A stretch of 64,000 nt of DNA from Massilia mucilaginosa (GCF_011682145.1 NZ_WHJH01000032.1:1-64000); one strand, 5' to 3'; shown: positions 46,177-55,948, numbered from the stretch's first letter. Translations and numbers: made by a program. Notes: generated from the letters alone by a model not told the origin.

Positions 46177-47187
46177 ATGACGATCAAAGTTGCAATCAAC
46201 GGTTATGGCCGTATCGGCCGCAATGTCCTGCGCGCTTTCTACGAAGGCGGCAAGAAACACGACATCCAGATCGTGGCGATCAACGACCTGGGCGATGCCA
46301 AGTCGAACGCGCACCTGACCCGTTACGATACGGCGCACGGCAAGTTCCCCGGCACCGTCACGGTCGAAGGCGACAACATGATCGTCAATGGCGACGCGAT
46401 CCGCGTGTTCGCGCAGCGCAATCCTGCTGAAATTCCATGGGGCGAGCTGGGCGTGGACGTGGTCCTGGAATGCACCGGTTTCTTCACCACCAAAGAAAAA
46501 GCCTCGGCCCACCTGAAGGGCGGCGCCAAGAAAGTCATCATTTCGGCACCGGGCGGTAAAGACGTGGACGCCACCATCGTGTTCGGCGTGAACGAAAACG
46601 TCCTGAAGTCGACCGATACGGTCATCTCCAACGCATCGTGCACCACCAACTGCCTGGCCCCGCTGGTCAAGCCGCTGAACGACGCCATCGGCCTGGAAAC
46701 CGGCCTGATGACCACCGTGCACGCCTACACCAACGACCAGGTGCTGTCGGACGTGATGCATGAAGACCTGCGCCGCGCCCGTTCGGCCACGATGAGCATG
46801 ATCCCGACCAAGACCGGCGCCGCCGCCGCGGTCGGCCTGGTGCTGCCTGAACTGAACGGCAAGCTGGACGGCTTCGCGATCCGCGTGCCGACCATCAACG
46901 TCTCGCTGGTCGACCTGACCTTCATCGCCAAGCGCGACACCACGGTGGACGAAGTCAATGCCCTGATGAAAGCGGCATCCGAAGGCGCGTTGAAAGACGT
47001 GCTGACGTACCAGACCGAGCCGCTGGTATCGATCGACTTCAACCACAACCCGGCCTCGTCGAATTTCGATTCGACCCTGACCAAAGTGTCGGGCCGCCTG
47101 GTCAAAGTGTCGTCGTGGTATGACAACGAGTGGGGTTTCTCGAACCGCATGCTGGACACCACGGTGGCACTGATGAACGCCAAGTAA
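46177..47187 (+). CDS. gap: Glyceraldehyde-3-phosphate dehydrogenase, type I
   Basis: A 336-aa glycolytic enzyme. It shows the NAD-binding [15 protein letters not shown], the active-site cysteine in [17 protein letters not shown] and the phosphate-binding [14 protein letters not shown]. The last part ends [24 protein letters not shown] precedes the ATG. Together with tkt it links glycolysis and the pentose phosphate cycle. Confidence 0.98.
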   Translation: MTIKVAINGYGRIGRNVLRAFYEGGKKHDIQIVAINDLGDAKSNAHLTRYDTAHGKFPGTVTVEGDNMIVNGDAIRVFAQRNPAEIPWGELGVDVVLECTGFFTTKEKASAHLKGGAKKVIISAPGGKDVDATIVFGVNENVLKSTDTVISNASCTTNCLAPLVKPLNDAIGLETGLMTTVHAYTNDQVLSDVMHEDLRRARSATMSMIPTKTGAAAAVGLVLPELNGKLDGFAIRVPTINVSLVDLTFIAKRDTTVDEVNALMKAASEGALKDVLTYQTEPLVSIDFNHNPASSNFDSTLTKVSGRLVKVSSWYDNEWGFSNRMLDTTVALMNAK

Positions 47188-47207
47188 TCGTCGGCCGGAT
47201 CGACAAG

Positions 47208-47231
47208 AACGCCCTGCGGGGCGTTTTTTTT
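47208..47231 (+). terminator. Intrinsic terminator of tkt-gap
   Basis: AACGCCC (47208-47214) pairs with GGGCGTT (47219-47225) around TGCG and is followed by a long T-run. It is 20 bp past the gap stop. Confidence 0.93.
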
Positions 47232-47392
47232 CGCGCCGATGTTCGCTTGCGGGGGCGGGCCGGTGTTTCCGGAAAAATCGAGCGTATCAAAAAGTAATCC
47301 CCCTGGTCCACGTACGGTAGCGGCGGGAACCATGTCGCCACAACACGGCTGGGCATCGGATACTGCTCGTCCGATCCAGCACAAAGAGCATC

Positions 47393-47941
47393 ATGGGACC
47401 CATCGCTTACTCGCTCTGCCAGAAGCCAGTCATCGGACTGGTCATGCATATCACCTTCGCGTGCTCCTTTCCGCCGCTGATAGCGGACCAGCCGCTGGCG
47501 CTGAGCGAGGCCGGTGTCACGGCATCGACCGCGTTTTCGGTCCCGGTGGACAAGCGCTACTCGCTCGACCTGACGTTTGCGTTTCAGAATGCGTGGGCGA
47601 TGCGGCAGGATGAGATCGTCGGCTCGCGCTACGACAAACACTGCGAGCCGGGTGTGAACTATGGCGACATTCCGGTAGCGCAGTTGCCGGGCCTTGGCCG
47701 CCCGATCCCGTTTCGCGTGGCGGTTCAGCGCAAGTCGGATAAGGCTGTCGTCATCGAGCGCACCTTCACCTCGCTGTGCAAGGTCTCCGGCGGCATCGAC
47801 CGCGCGCGAAAAACGCGCCAGATCGGTCGGCTCGACTTGACGCGGGGCGAGTACATCCTGGTGATCACCAATCTCGAGCGCCAGGCCGGGCTCGACGGCG
47901 TCGCCACCTCGTTTTCCCTGGTTCCCGGCCACGGAAAATAG
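47393..47941 (+). CDS. Exported protein, possibly DUF5625-like
   Basis: A 182-aa protein. The N-terminal 33 residues (IGLVMHITFACSFPPLIADQ) look like a signal peptide. The mature part is beta-rich, with FSVPVDKRYSLDLTFAFQ and a conserved-looking GSRYDKHCEPGVNYG with a cysteine, then a second cysteine in FTSLCKVSGG. The pattern faintly resembles DUF5625; I am not sure. It has no clear partner. Downstream lies the inverted-repeat element, so the gene may sit in a hot spot. Confidence 0.5.
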   Translation: MGPIAYSLCQKPVIGLVMHITFACSFPPLIADQPLALSEAGVTASTAFSVPVDKRYSLDLTFAFQNAWAMRQDEIVGSRYDKHCEPGVNYGDIPVAQLPGLGRPIPFRVAVQRKSDKAVVIERTFTSLCKVSGGIDRARKTRQIGRLDLTRGEYILVITNLERQAGLDGVATSFSLVPGHGK

Positions 47942-47955
47942 CCCGCCCCCAAAAC

Positions 47956-48199
47956 CGGGGTCAGAGCTCTAATCAGCAATAATTTGCTTAGATCGCATAC
48001 CGTGGTCTGACCTCTGACGCGTCATTTTCTCGTCGAATGGCGGGACGGCGGCGGTGCAGGCAACAGGCGTACCGTTGCGTGCCTGCCGTCGCATGTGGAT
48101 CGGCAGCACTTTGTTGCGCTTTGGCAAAAATTTCCTAGCAAGAGGTCAGACTACTGTTGTGCGCTCGGGTAACAATTGCTGATTAGAGCTCTGACCCCG
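47956..48199. mobile_element. 244-bp MITE/REP-like element with nested inverted repeats
   Basis: A perfect 25-bp inverted repeat occurs at 47956-47980 and 48175-48199; each arm contains GGGGTCAGAGCTCTAATCAG or its complement. Inside, a second pair at 48003-48015 (TGGTCTGACCTCT) and 48141-48153 matches at 12 of 13 positions. There is no ORF of credible length in the 194 bp between the outer arms. It is probably a non-autonomous element moved by a transposase encoded elsewhere, for example a REP-type tyrosine transposase. No flanking target duplication was confirmed. Confidence 0.7.
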
Positions 48200-48257
48200 A
48201 TTGTAGGGGCTTGCCGCGAAAGGTTTTAGGACGCGGCCTTGCAGTTGAGGCGGATGC

Positions 48258-48719
48258 CTATTTGTAGATGCCGGAGCCAACCATCATGTCGTCGACCCGT
48301 TCGATGTAGCCCGACTTGTTTTCGACCGCCTTGGTCACCGGATTGGGCCACTTGAAGTCGACCCAGCCTTTGCCCGCGGGCGACTTGGCCAGGTCGGCCA
48401 TTTCTTTGATCATCAGCTTGCCGTTGCTGTCGGCCAGCGCCATCAGGTTCTTGCCGACGATCTTGGGATTGTTGCCGTGGGCGAGGGCGATGCCGTTCAG
48501 GTCATAGACATACACATACAGATCGCGGTCGTGATATTCCTTGTTGGCGGTGTCGCTGATCGCCGCGAAGGCCTTGGCCTTGTCGGCCTTGATCAGCGCG
48601 ACCGCTTTCTTGACCATCGCGACCGCTTCGTCGGCACTGCCTTTGTCAGCCGCCCACGCCGCTCCCGGCAGGGCCAGCAGGGCTACGCTGAGCAAGCTTG
48701 CGGAAAATATCGTTCTCAT
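48258..48719 (-). CDS. Secreted single-Cache-domain protein
   Basis: A 153-aa periplasmic protein. A signal peptide (SLLSVALLALPGAAWAAD) precedes a single Cache type-2 domain with DRDLYVYVYDLNGIALAHG and the end PVTKAVENKSGYIERVDDMM. Unlike most Cache domains it has no attached signalling module, so it is probably a soluble sensor partner or a scavenging protein. The ATG at 48719 follows GGGAG; the TTG at 48722 is an alternative. Confidence 0.75.
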   Translation of the reverse strand: MRTIFSASLLSVALLALPGAAWAADKGSADEAVAMVKKAVALIKADKAKAFAAISDTANKEYHDRDLYVYVYDLNGIALAHGNNPKIVGKNLMALADSNGKLMIKEMADLAKSPAGKGWVDFKWPNPVTKAVENKSGYIERVDDMMVGSGIYK

Positions 48720-49070
48720 CAATACACTCCCATCCCGGTCAATGGCGCGTTGTTGCGTGAAACCATTATGCCGATGTTCGCCTGCTTGTCAGGTACTTTG
48801 CGGAAAATTCTGGGTGCGACCGGCGAATTTAATGCACAAAAACGACAGTGCACCGAACTGAACTACATACAGCCGAAGTTGCAAAACGGCGGTTTTTGCG
48901 TAGGTATGTTCGTCGAAAAACAACAGTAAAGACGGCAAAATTGTCGTATATGCATAAGTTGTTTGATTCCGTGCAGGGTTCATGCGAAATTTGTCATCAC
49001 CCGTACACATAAATGGGTTTCAAAAAAGAGTCGATTTTTTTCACGGAAGAATATCTCACCTGGAGTTATC
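48720..49070. other. 351-bp gene-free region before TonB receptor 2
   Basis: No gene seen. It contains GTTGCAAAAC at 48878-48887 followed by GGCGGTTTTTGC, a weak hairpin, and the same decamer occurs before TonB receptor 1. The region just before the receptor (48,890-49,060) is AT-rich. TGGAG at 49061-49065 serves the TTG start. Confidence 0.5.
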
Positions 49071-51974
49071 TTGAAAAAGCACTTTGCATTGAAACAGAGC
49101 GTCCTCGCCGTCGCGTTAACCTTGGGTTCGTCGCACATCGTGCTCGCGCAGCAGGCTGCCGCGCCACTGTCCGCGACGCCGTCCGCCACGGTGTACATCA
49201 CCGGTTCGAATCTGAAACGCACCGAGAAAGAGGGCACCCAGCCGATCCAGGTCATCACGACCAAGGATATCCGCGACAGCGGCGCGGCCACGGTGACTGA
49301 ACTGATGCGCCAGGTGCCGTCCATGGGTTCCGACCAGAATATCGACTCCAATGACCCTGGGTTCGCCGGCGGCGTGTCCACCGCATCGCTGCGCGGCCTG
49401 TCGTCGACCTCGACCCTGATCCTGCTCAACGGACGGCGCATGACGCCGTCCGCCTACGCCGATCCGAACGACGGCAATTCCACCCTGTACGACTTGAACT
49501 CGATTCCCCTGTCGGCCCTCGAGCGGGTCGAAATCCTCAAGGATGGGGCGTCGGCAGTGTACGGTTCCGATGCCATCGGCGGCGTGATCAACTTCATTAC
49601 CAAGGCCAATTTCCAGGGCATCGAAGTCTCGGCCCGCGCCAGCGCCAACGACGACCGCAATTTCAAGCGCAAGGGTGCGAATATTTTCTGGGGCAAAGGC
49701 GACCTCGACGCTGATGGCTACAATGTGTTCGTGACGGCCGATGTGTCGGACCGCGACCGGGTCCGGCGCACGGACGTCACTGATATCGAATACGATACTT
49801 ACAAGGCGCTCAATAACCGCTACGCCACGCCGTACGGCAGCACCAGCTCGGCCTCGCCGGCGTTTTATCGCGAGAGTTTCCCGGGCAGCAAAAACTTCGC
49901 CGTGAACCGGGCCAACATGGCCGATCGCCTGGTCGTGCGCACCAACTGCGATCCGTCCAAGCAACTGGTAGGCAGCACCACGATGGGCCTGGCCGCCACC
50001 AGTGTCTTTATCGGTCGCAATTTCTGCAACTTCGATACCTCGCCATTCCTCGAAGGCACCGGCGACGGCAAGGATGCGAGCATCATGTCGCGCGGCATGA
50101 TGAAGTTTGGCGGGAATATGAAGGGGTTTGCCGAAGTGGCCTACACGCGCACCGAGCGCAGCTACACCGGCTCGCCGATCAACATCGGCCAGGCCGTGAC
50201 GACCAATTTCGCCAGCAATTCAGTGGTCGCCCCGTTCCAGGCTGTCCTGGAAATCGGCCACCCCGACAATCCGTTTCCGAATGCCCGTGCCTCGGTCGGC
50301 TACCGCTTCGAAAACCTGCGCGGCGGCACCAAGAACGTGAACGAGAATACGCGCCTGGTGACCGGTTTGCAGGGCACCCTGGGAACTTGGGATTGGGAAA
50401 CGGCGATCCTGTACAACCAGTCGGTGCGTGAAGACACCACCTACGACCGCCTGTACCTGCCGACCTTGCGCAAACTCAACTCCGGTACCTCGCTGGCGGC
50501 TCTGGCGGCCGATCCGACCATCTCGCATGACGTGGTCAACGATAACAAGGCCGCCATCTTGCAGTGGGATGTCAAGGCCAACACCCAGTTCGGACAGCTC
50601 GGTGGCGGTGCGATGGGCCTGGCGATGGGCGCCGAAGTGCGGCGCGAGAAGCTGACCCTGACGCCCGATCCTTTGCTCGGGAGCGGACAGATCTTCGGCC
50701 TGGCCAACAGCGCGATCGACGGTGAGCGCGATGTGAAATCGGCCTTCGTCGAGCTGCGCACGCCGTTCCTGAAGAATTTCGAGATGGACTTCGCCGGCCG
50801 CCTCGACAAATACCCTGGCATCAAGACCAACTTCGTGCCCAAGGTCGGCACCAAGTGGACCGTCACCGACAGCTTCGCGATGCGCGGCACCTATGCGCGC
50901 GGCTTCCGCGCACCGGCGCTGACCCAGGTCTTGCCGGGCGGTTCGCAATTCTTCCAGCCAGGTATCTACGATCCGCGCCGTTGCGAGAACGACGAGGTCA
51001 CGCCGAAGGCGGGCGCCACCGAAGTCGATTGCAACAAGACCGCTGGCGGGGTGGGCAACTCCAATCCCGACCTGAAGCCGGAAAAATCGAAGAGCATCTC
51101 GTTCGGCTTGCTGTTCTCGCCGAACTCGAACATGGACTTCGGGCTGGACTTCTACAAGATTCGCAAAGAGGGCGAAGTCGCGCTCGGCACCGCCGCGCAG
51201 GCGATGAAGAACGAGGATACCAATCCGGGCGTGGTGCAGCGCGACACCAATCCGGTCAATCTCCTGATTGGCGCGGACGGCAAGGCGATCCCCGGTACCG
51301 GACCGCTGTTGCTGGTGCGCCTGCCATGGACCAACCAGGGCGCGACCGAAGTGCGTGGCGTGGACTTTGACGCCGCTTTCCGCAAGAACCTGGGCGAGTG
51401 GGGGGCGTTCAGTGCCAAGCTCAACACCAGCTATCTCGACTCCTACCGTTTCTCGGAGAACCCGGGCGATATCGAGCACGAGCTGGCGGGCCATAATGCC
51501 GGCATCGTCGACTGGTCCTTGTCGAACTCGATCGATTTGCCGCGCTGGAAAACCTCGCTGTCAGGATCGTGGAGCCTGGGCTCGCACGCGTTCAATGCCA
51601 GTGTGAACTACATCGGCCGGGTATCGCTGCAGCGCAAATATGACGGTGCAGAAACCTATGAAAAGCCGTTCTGCCACTACGGCACGCGCAAGGATCCGGA
51701 ACCGAACCGCGCAGCGCTCAATCCGAATTATGAAGGGACCTTCCCGGAGTGCGTGGTCAACAGCTGGACCCGGCTTGGCGTCGGTTACACCTACACCGGG
51801 TTCAAGAACCTGAGCCTGAATGTGAATATCCAGAACGTGCTCGACACCAAGGCGCCGTACGATCCAGCCTATGGCACCAGCACCTCGACCGGCGCGCCGC
51901 TGGCCGGCTACAACGAGGGTTTGCACAATCCTTACGGCCGCTACTTCCAGGTGACGGCGCGCTACGCGTTCTAA
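49071..51974 (+). CDS. TonB-dependent outer membrane receptor 2
   Basis: A 967-aa outer-membrane receptor. The TTG start at 49071 has TGGAG just upstream and opens with MKKHFALKQSVLAVALTLG, a signal peptide (cleavage near IVLAQ). The plug follows with VYITGSNLKRTEKEGTQP, GAATVTELMRQVPSM, LILLNGRRMTPSAYADP and ERVEILKDGASAVYGSDAI. The barrel is long and ends in VTARYAF with a terminal Phe. It shares the plug architecture of receptor 1. Earlier starts from 48963 give no signal peptide. Substrate unknown; no neighbour suggests it. Confidence 0.9.
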   Translation: MKKHFALKQSVLAVALTLGSSHIVLAQQAAAPLSATPSATVYITGSNLKRTEKEGTQPIQVITTKDIRDSGAATVTELMRQVPSMGSDQNIDSNDPGFAGGVSTASLRGLSSTSTLILLNGRRMTPSAYADPNDGNSTLYDLNSIPLSALERVEILKDGASAVYGSDAIGGVINFITKANFQGIEVSARASANDDRNFKRKGANIFWGKGDLDADGYNVFVTADVSDRDRVRRTDVTDIEYDTYKALNNRYATPYGSTSSASPAFYRESFPGSKNFAVNRANMADRLVVRTNCDPSKQLVGSTTMGLAATSVFIGRNFCNFDTSPFLEGTGDGKDASIMSRGMMKFGGNMKGFAEVAYTRTERSYTGSPINIGQAVTTNFASNSVVAPFQAVLEIGHPDNPFPNARASVGYRFENLRGGTKNVNENTRLVTGLQGTLGTWDWETAILYNQSVREDTTYDRLYLPTLRKLNSGTSLAALAADPTISHDVVNDNKAAILQWDVKANTQFGQLGGGAMGLAMGAEVRREKLTLTPDPLLGSGQIFGLANSAIDGERDVKSAFVELRTPFLKNFEMDFAGRLDKYPGIKTNFVPKVGTKWTVTDSFAMRGTYARGFRAPALTQVLPGGSQFFQPGIYDPRRCENDEVTPKAGATEVDCNKTAGGVGNSNPDLKPEKSKSISFGLLFSPNSNMDFGLDFYKIRKEGEVALGTAAQAMKNEDTNPGVVQRDTNPVNLLIGADGKAIPGTGPLLLVRLPWTNQGATEVRGVDFDAAFRKNLGEWGAFSAKLNTSYLDSYRFSENPGDIEHELAGHNAGIVDWSLSNSIDLPRWKTSLSGSWSLGSHAFNASVNYIGRVSLQRKYDGAETYEKPFCHYGTRKDPEPNRAALNPNYEGTFPECVVNSWTRLGVGYTYTGFKNLSLNVNIQNVLDTKAPYDPAYGTSTSTGAPLAGYNEGLHNPYGRYFQVTARYAF

Positions 51975-51993
51975 GCCGTTCCCGCGGTACCTG

Positions 51994-52023
51994 AAAAACC
52001 CGGTCCTGGCGCCGGGTTTTTTT
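51994..52023 (+). terminator. Intrinsic terminator of TonB receptor 2
   Basis: AAAAACCCGG pairs with CCGGGTTTTT over an 8-nt loop and is followed by T-rich sequence, 20 bp past the stop. Confidence 0.92.
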
Positions 52024-52173
52024 CGCCTGTCCGGTGCGCCGCTTTCGTGCCGAAAACAAGAAAAAATCACGCATATGCACGTTTTTGTGAGTTCCTCTTG
52101 TTCGCCAATCCACCTTTGTGCGAATTTCATGGCCCTCGCTTTTGCGCGCCGCGACGGCGTGGACGCGCGGCGT

Positions 52174-52191
52174 GCGGTATCAGTTCTGATA
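52174..52191. repeat. REP-like palindrome, copy B
   Basis: GCGGTATCAGTTCTGATA contains the palindrome TATCAG-TT-CTGATA and matches copy A at 15 of 18 positions. Confidence 0.5.
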
Positions 52192-52226
52192 AGGGCATGA
52201 TGGCGCCGCAGGGCGCCATCGATCTG

Positions 52227-52253
52227 ACCCGGCCCTGTGCCGGGTATTTTTTT
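52227..52253 (+). terminator. Terminator with no gene upstream on its strand
   Basis: ACCCGGC (52227-52233) pairs with GCCGGGT (52239-52245) around CCTGT, then TATTTTTTT. No gene on the plus strand lies between the receptor terminator and this one, so it may end a small RNA transcribed from 52,024-52,226. Confidence 0.65.
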
Positions 52254-52531
52254 CCATGGCGTTTTTGCAACGACGCATTCCTGGCAACCAGCTTCCACTA
52301 TGTATGCGCATCGGCCGCACGCTATGGTGTTGCTTATAGTGTAATTTTTTTGGGTCTTAAACGCGCTTGGCCCTGCCTGAAAACATTACCTAAAAATATA
52401 TTTTAAAAATACCTAAACATTTTCGAAAATCTCTGGATACATTCATTAAGGAAAGCAGCAGCGCAGGAATGGCAACCTGAAGCTCTGCAGCAATGTTTTT
52501 GGCGCGTCCAACATGAAATTGAGGGAATCGA

Positions 52532-55500
52532 ATGGTTACGAATGTAAGCGGTAGTGGTTTTGGGTTGTTGAACCTGTCGGCAATGGCTGCGGGCCGTCCA
52601 GGGCCCGATGGGGCGACGGCAGCCAGGAACAGCAGGGAAAATGTGCTCTTGAATCTGTCCAAAGGCGGCTTGCTGCTGGAACGCCATGACGACCTGCTTG
52701 CTGCCAGCGCCATCGATACCAGCCTCTTTCGTACATACAATTCGCAGGGCGCCCTGAGCGACGCCACGCCTGGGCAACAATGGAAGCTCGGCCTGGCCAA
52801 GCAAGTGCGCCATCTGGGCGCGGACACGCTCGGCCGGGTCGATGAGCATGGCGACGTGACGCTGTTCCAGTTCGACCGCGAGCGCGATCTGTATGTGTCG
52901 AGCGATCCTGGCAAGCAGGCGCAGTCGCTCGCCGCCGCCGCAGGCGGGCAGTGGATCTGGCGCGACGTGGGCCGCCCGGACAGCGCCATCTACGAGTTGT
53001 ACGACGGCGCCGCCGACGGCCGCATCCTTGAAGCGGGCGACGCCGCCGGCGCCCAGCTGCGCTATACCTACAATGATGACGGACTGGTCGGCCAGATCGG
53101 CAATGCGCACGGGGATCTGACGCATCTCGCCTACGATGCGCACGGCAATGTCGCCACGTTCAGGACCGTACTCGCCGGCACGACGCACGACGCCACGGCG
53201 GTTCGCTATGCCTACGATGCGCAGCAGCGACTGGTCCAGGTCGCCACCACGCTCGCTGGCGCCGTCTACACCACCGCCTACACCTACGACGGCGCCAGCG
53301 GACGCGTTGCAAGCGTCACCCGGTCGGACGGCGGCGTGCTGTCGTTTACCTACACCCTGCACGACGGCGGATGGAAGCTGGCCGGTTTCGTGGACCCGAA
53401 CGGCGGCGTCACCACTGTCGATTACGCGCTCGCCGGCACGACCACCGTGACCGATGCGGCCGGTGCGCAAACCCGCTACGCCTACGATGGCGCCGGCCGG
53501 CTGGTGCACAGCGTCGATGCCACGGGCGCCGACACGTATTACGACTACGATGCCATCGGCAATTGCGTGCGCGAACGCGATGCCGGGGGAGCGCTGCGCG
53601 TGCTGCGCGACTTCGCGCCGGGCACGAGGAATCTGCTGGCCGAAACCACGCTGGCGCCGGCTGCCGGGACGGCGGCCACCAGCCTGTTCGTCTACAACAG
53701 CGCGCAACAGCTGCGTTTTGCGGTCGATGCGCAGGGTGTCGTCGAGCAATATCGCTACGACGGCAGCGGACGGCGCGACGCTGTGCTGCGCTATGAGGGC
53801 AGGACGTTCGCTCCGGCGTTTTCCCTGCTCGACTTTAGCCAGGACGGGCATGGCCTGAGCTTGCCGCCCGAGGCGCAGGTCGAAGACGGCACCCTGCGCC
53901 TGACCTCGGGCAGCCAAGCCGGCCAGGCCACCCCCGAGATTGCCGACGTGGCCCGTCCGATGGGCACCAGCTGGCGTTTCGAAGTGACCACGCCAGCGTT
54001 GCTGAGCCAGGACATGCTCACCACCGGGATCGATGCCGGAACCTGGGGCGAGGCCGATGCACGCCGCCTGCGTGTGCGCTTTGACGGCGATGTCATCGGT
54101 TGCCAGGTCGGCACCGGTTCCGCCATGCGCTACCAGGTGCTGGGCCGCGCGCGGCCGGACACCGCCTATGTGCTGGAGTTCGATACCAGTGCCGATGGCG
54201 GCGCGGCCGTGGCCGTGTATCCGAAGGGCGAGGGTCGCGCCAGCGCCTTTGCCGTGAGCCAGCAGTTCGGTCCCGGCGCCAGCGTGCGCATGAGCGCCGC
54301 CACCTACTGGGGACCTGGTGCGGCCGCCGGCACGCCGGGTTCGACCAACACCATCGAGATCGACAACCTGAGCATCCGCAAGGTCGTGCAGGAATCGGAG
54401 ATGCTGGCCTGGCTGGCCGCTTCCGGTGCCGCTGACGATCAGGCGGAGCTCACCACGCTGAACTACGACGCGCGCGGCTTGCTGGCATCGGCGGCGGGCG
54501 TAACGGCGTTGGAGGAGGTGGTCAGCGGCATGGACGGGGCGCGCATGCACTATGTGCACGACCAGGCGGGGCAGTTGCTGCAGGCGATCGATACGGACGG
54601 CGTGCTGACCGACACGATCCACGCGGATGACGGACGCTTGCTGGCATCGAGCGATGGCGCTGGCGCGGCCTTGTTCCTGCATGACGACGCGGGCAACGAC
54701 AGTGTCGTGGTGATCGCGCAGGCGACCGCGACGGAGCCTGTGGTCGTGGTGCAGGGACCTGTGCAGCGGAGGATGATGATGGTCAATGCGGCCGCAGCGC
54801 CGGCTGGCCATGACAAGCTCATTGGAACATCTGGAAACGATACTCTTGTTGGCGGTTTGGGAAATGACACGCTGATCGGAAGCGGCGGCAGCGACGTCTT
54901 TGTTTTTTCGAAGGGGGATGGGGCCGATCGGATCGAAGTTTCCCCGGATTCCGCAAGCGCGGTTAACACAGTCGAATTTTCGGATGTGAAATCTGATGAG
55001 TTGCACTCGCTCGTGCGGATGGGCGACAACCTGGTCCTGAACTACGGCGCAGGCGATCAGGTGACGATCGTCAAGCACTTCTCCGGGAGTTATCGTAGCT
55101 ACGCAATCGATCAAATCAGGTTCAGCAATGGCGTGACATGGGACGAGGCAGGTATCCTGGACAAGGTAGTCACCCCTGGCACGGCGGGGGCGGATGCGCT
55201 AACCGGGATCGATTATGGAACCAATCGCATCGACGGCTTTGCGGGAAAAGATACATTGACCGGTGGCGCGCTCAGCGATGTACTCCAGGGCGGCGCGGAC
55301 GACGACGTCCTTAAAGGCCAGGGCGGGGACGATATCCTGATTGGCGGTACCGGCAACGATATCCTGACCGGTGATGTCGGCAGCGAAACGTTCAAGCTGT
55401 CCAGGGGGGGCGGCGTGGACGTGATTTCCGTCCATGACACCTCGAATAGAGATGTGGACGTGATCGAATTTTCCGATGTGAGGTCGGACGACGTGTTGTG

Positions 55501-55948
55501 GCTCCGGCGGATCGGCGACGACCTGGTCCTGAACTACGGCGCAGGCGATCAGGTGACGATCGTAAAGCACTTCGAAGGCAGTTATCGTTACTCCGCAATC
55601 GACCTGATCAAGTTCAGCGATGGAGTCTCATGGGACAAGGCGGCGATTCGCGAACTGGCAGTCACCCTTGGTACGGAGGGGAATGACACACTGGCTGGTT
55701 ACGACGATGGCACCAATCGCATCATGGCGCTGGACGGCCATGATTCCGTGAAGGGCGGCGTATTGAACGATACGCTCAACGGCGGCAAGGGCAACGATAC
55801 CTTGGTGAGCGGTACCGGCAACGACACCTTCGTCTTTGCGAAAGGCGATGGCGTGGACCGGATCGATGCCGACGATGTTGTCGGAGCGGTCGACTCGATC
55901 CGTTTCACCGACGTGGCATCGAGCGAGTTGGCAACGATTTGGTGCTGA
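52532..55948 (+). CDS. Giant RHS/RTX protein, N-terminal part (frame broken at its end)
   Basis: A 1138-aa N-terminal part of a very large protein. Residues 1-90 have no signal peptide but include GGLLLERHDDLLAASAIDT and FRTYNSQG. RHS/YD repeats follow at about 170-430, including YTYDGASGRVASV, YAYDGAGRLVHSVD and YDYDAIGNCV. A beta-sandwich-like region (430-620) is next, then calcium-binding RTX repeats from ~765 (GNDTLVGGLGNDTLIGSGG). The frame ends at TGA 55946-55948 right after a module core, where the sister modules continue, so the end is a frameshift. The rest continues in another frame. GAGGGA precedes the start. There is no visible secretion partner. Confidence 0.8.
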   Translation: MVTNVSGSGFGLLNLSAMAAGRPGPDGATAARNSRENVLLNLSKGGLLLERHDDLLAASAIDTSLFRTYNSQGALSDATPGQQWKLGLAKQVRHLGADTLGRVDEHGDVTLFQFDRERDLYVSSDPGKQAQSLAAAAGGQWIWRDVGRPDSAIYELYDGAADGRILEAGDAAGAQLRYTYNDDGLVGQIGNAHGDLTHLAYDAHGNVATFRTVLAGTTHDATAVRYAYDAQQRLVQVATTLAGAVYTTAYTYDGASGRVASVTRSDGGVLSFTYTLHDGGWKLAGFVDPNGGVTTVDYALAGTTTVTDAAGAQTRYAYDGAGRLVHSVDATGADTYYDYDAIGNCVRERDAGGALRVLRDFAPGTRNLLAETTLAPAAGTAATSLFVYNSAQQLRFAVDAQGVVEQYRYDGSGRRDAVLRYEGRTFAPAFSLLDFSQDGHGLSLPPEAQVEDGTLRLTSGSQAGQATPEIADVARPMGTSWRFEVTTPALLSQDMLTTGIDAGTWGEADARRLRVRFDGDVIGCQVGTGSAMRYQVLGRARPDTAYVLEFDTSADGGAAVAVYPKGEGRASAFAVSQQFGPGASVRMSAATYWGPGAAAGTPGSTNTIEIDNLSIRKVVQESEMLAWLAASGAADDQAELTTLNYDARGLLASAAGVTALEEVVSGMDGARMHYVHDQAGQLLQAIDTDGVLTDTIHADDGRLLASSDGAGAALFLHDDAGNDSVVVIAQATATEPVVVVQGPVQRRMMMVNAAAAPAGHDKLIGTSGNDTLVGGLGNDTLIGSGGSDVFVFSKGDGADRIEVSPDSASAVNTVEFSDVKSDELHSLVRMGDNLVLNYGAGDQVTIVKHFSGSYRSYAIDQIRFSNGVTWDEAGILDKVVTPGTAGADALTGIDYGTNRIDGFAGKDTLTGGALSDVLQGGADDDVLKGQGGDDILIGGTGNDILTGDVGSETFKLSRGGGVDVISVHDTSNRDVDVIEFSDVRSDDVLWLRRIGDDLVLNYGAGDQVTIVKHFEGSYRYSAIDLIKFSDGVSWDKAAIRELAVTLGTEGNDTLAGYDDGTNRIMALDGHDSVKGGVLNDTLNGGKGNDTLVSGTGNDTFVFAKGDGVDRIDADDVVGAVDSIRFTDVASSELATIWC

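Larger units (their letters stand above)
51975..52531. other. 557-bp gene-free region before the giant gene
   Basis: No coding region is supported. It holds the receptor terminator, an inverted repeat (AACAAGA/TCTTGTT at 52055-52102), REP-like copy B, a perfect 9-bp stem (52199-52220), a second terminator (52227-52253) and then a strongly AT-rich stretch from about 52,330 to 52,440 unlike the GC-rich flanks. The giant gene's start has GAGGGA upstream. Confidence 0.6.

Noticed and set aside
52403-55114. 903-codon open frame on the minus strand
   Set aside because: It is an antisense shadow of the RHS part. It has no domain and conflicts with a clear coding frame on the plus strand.
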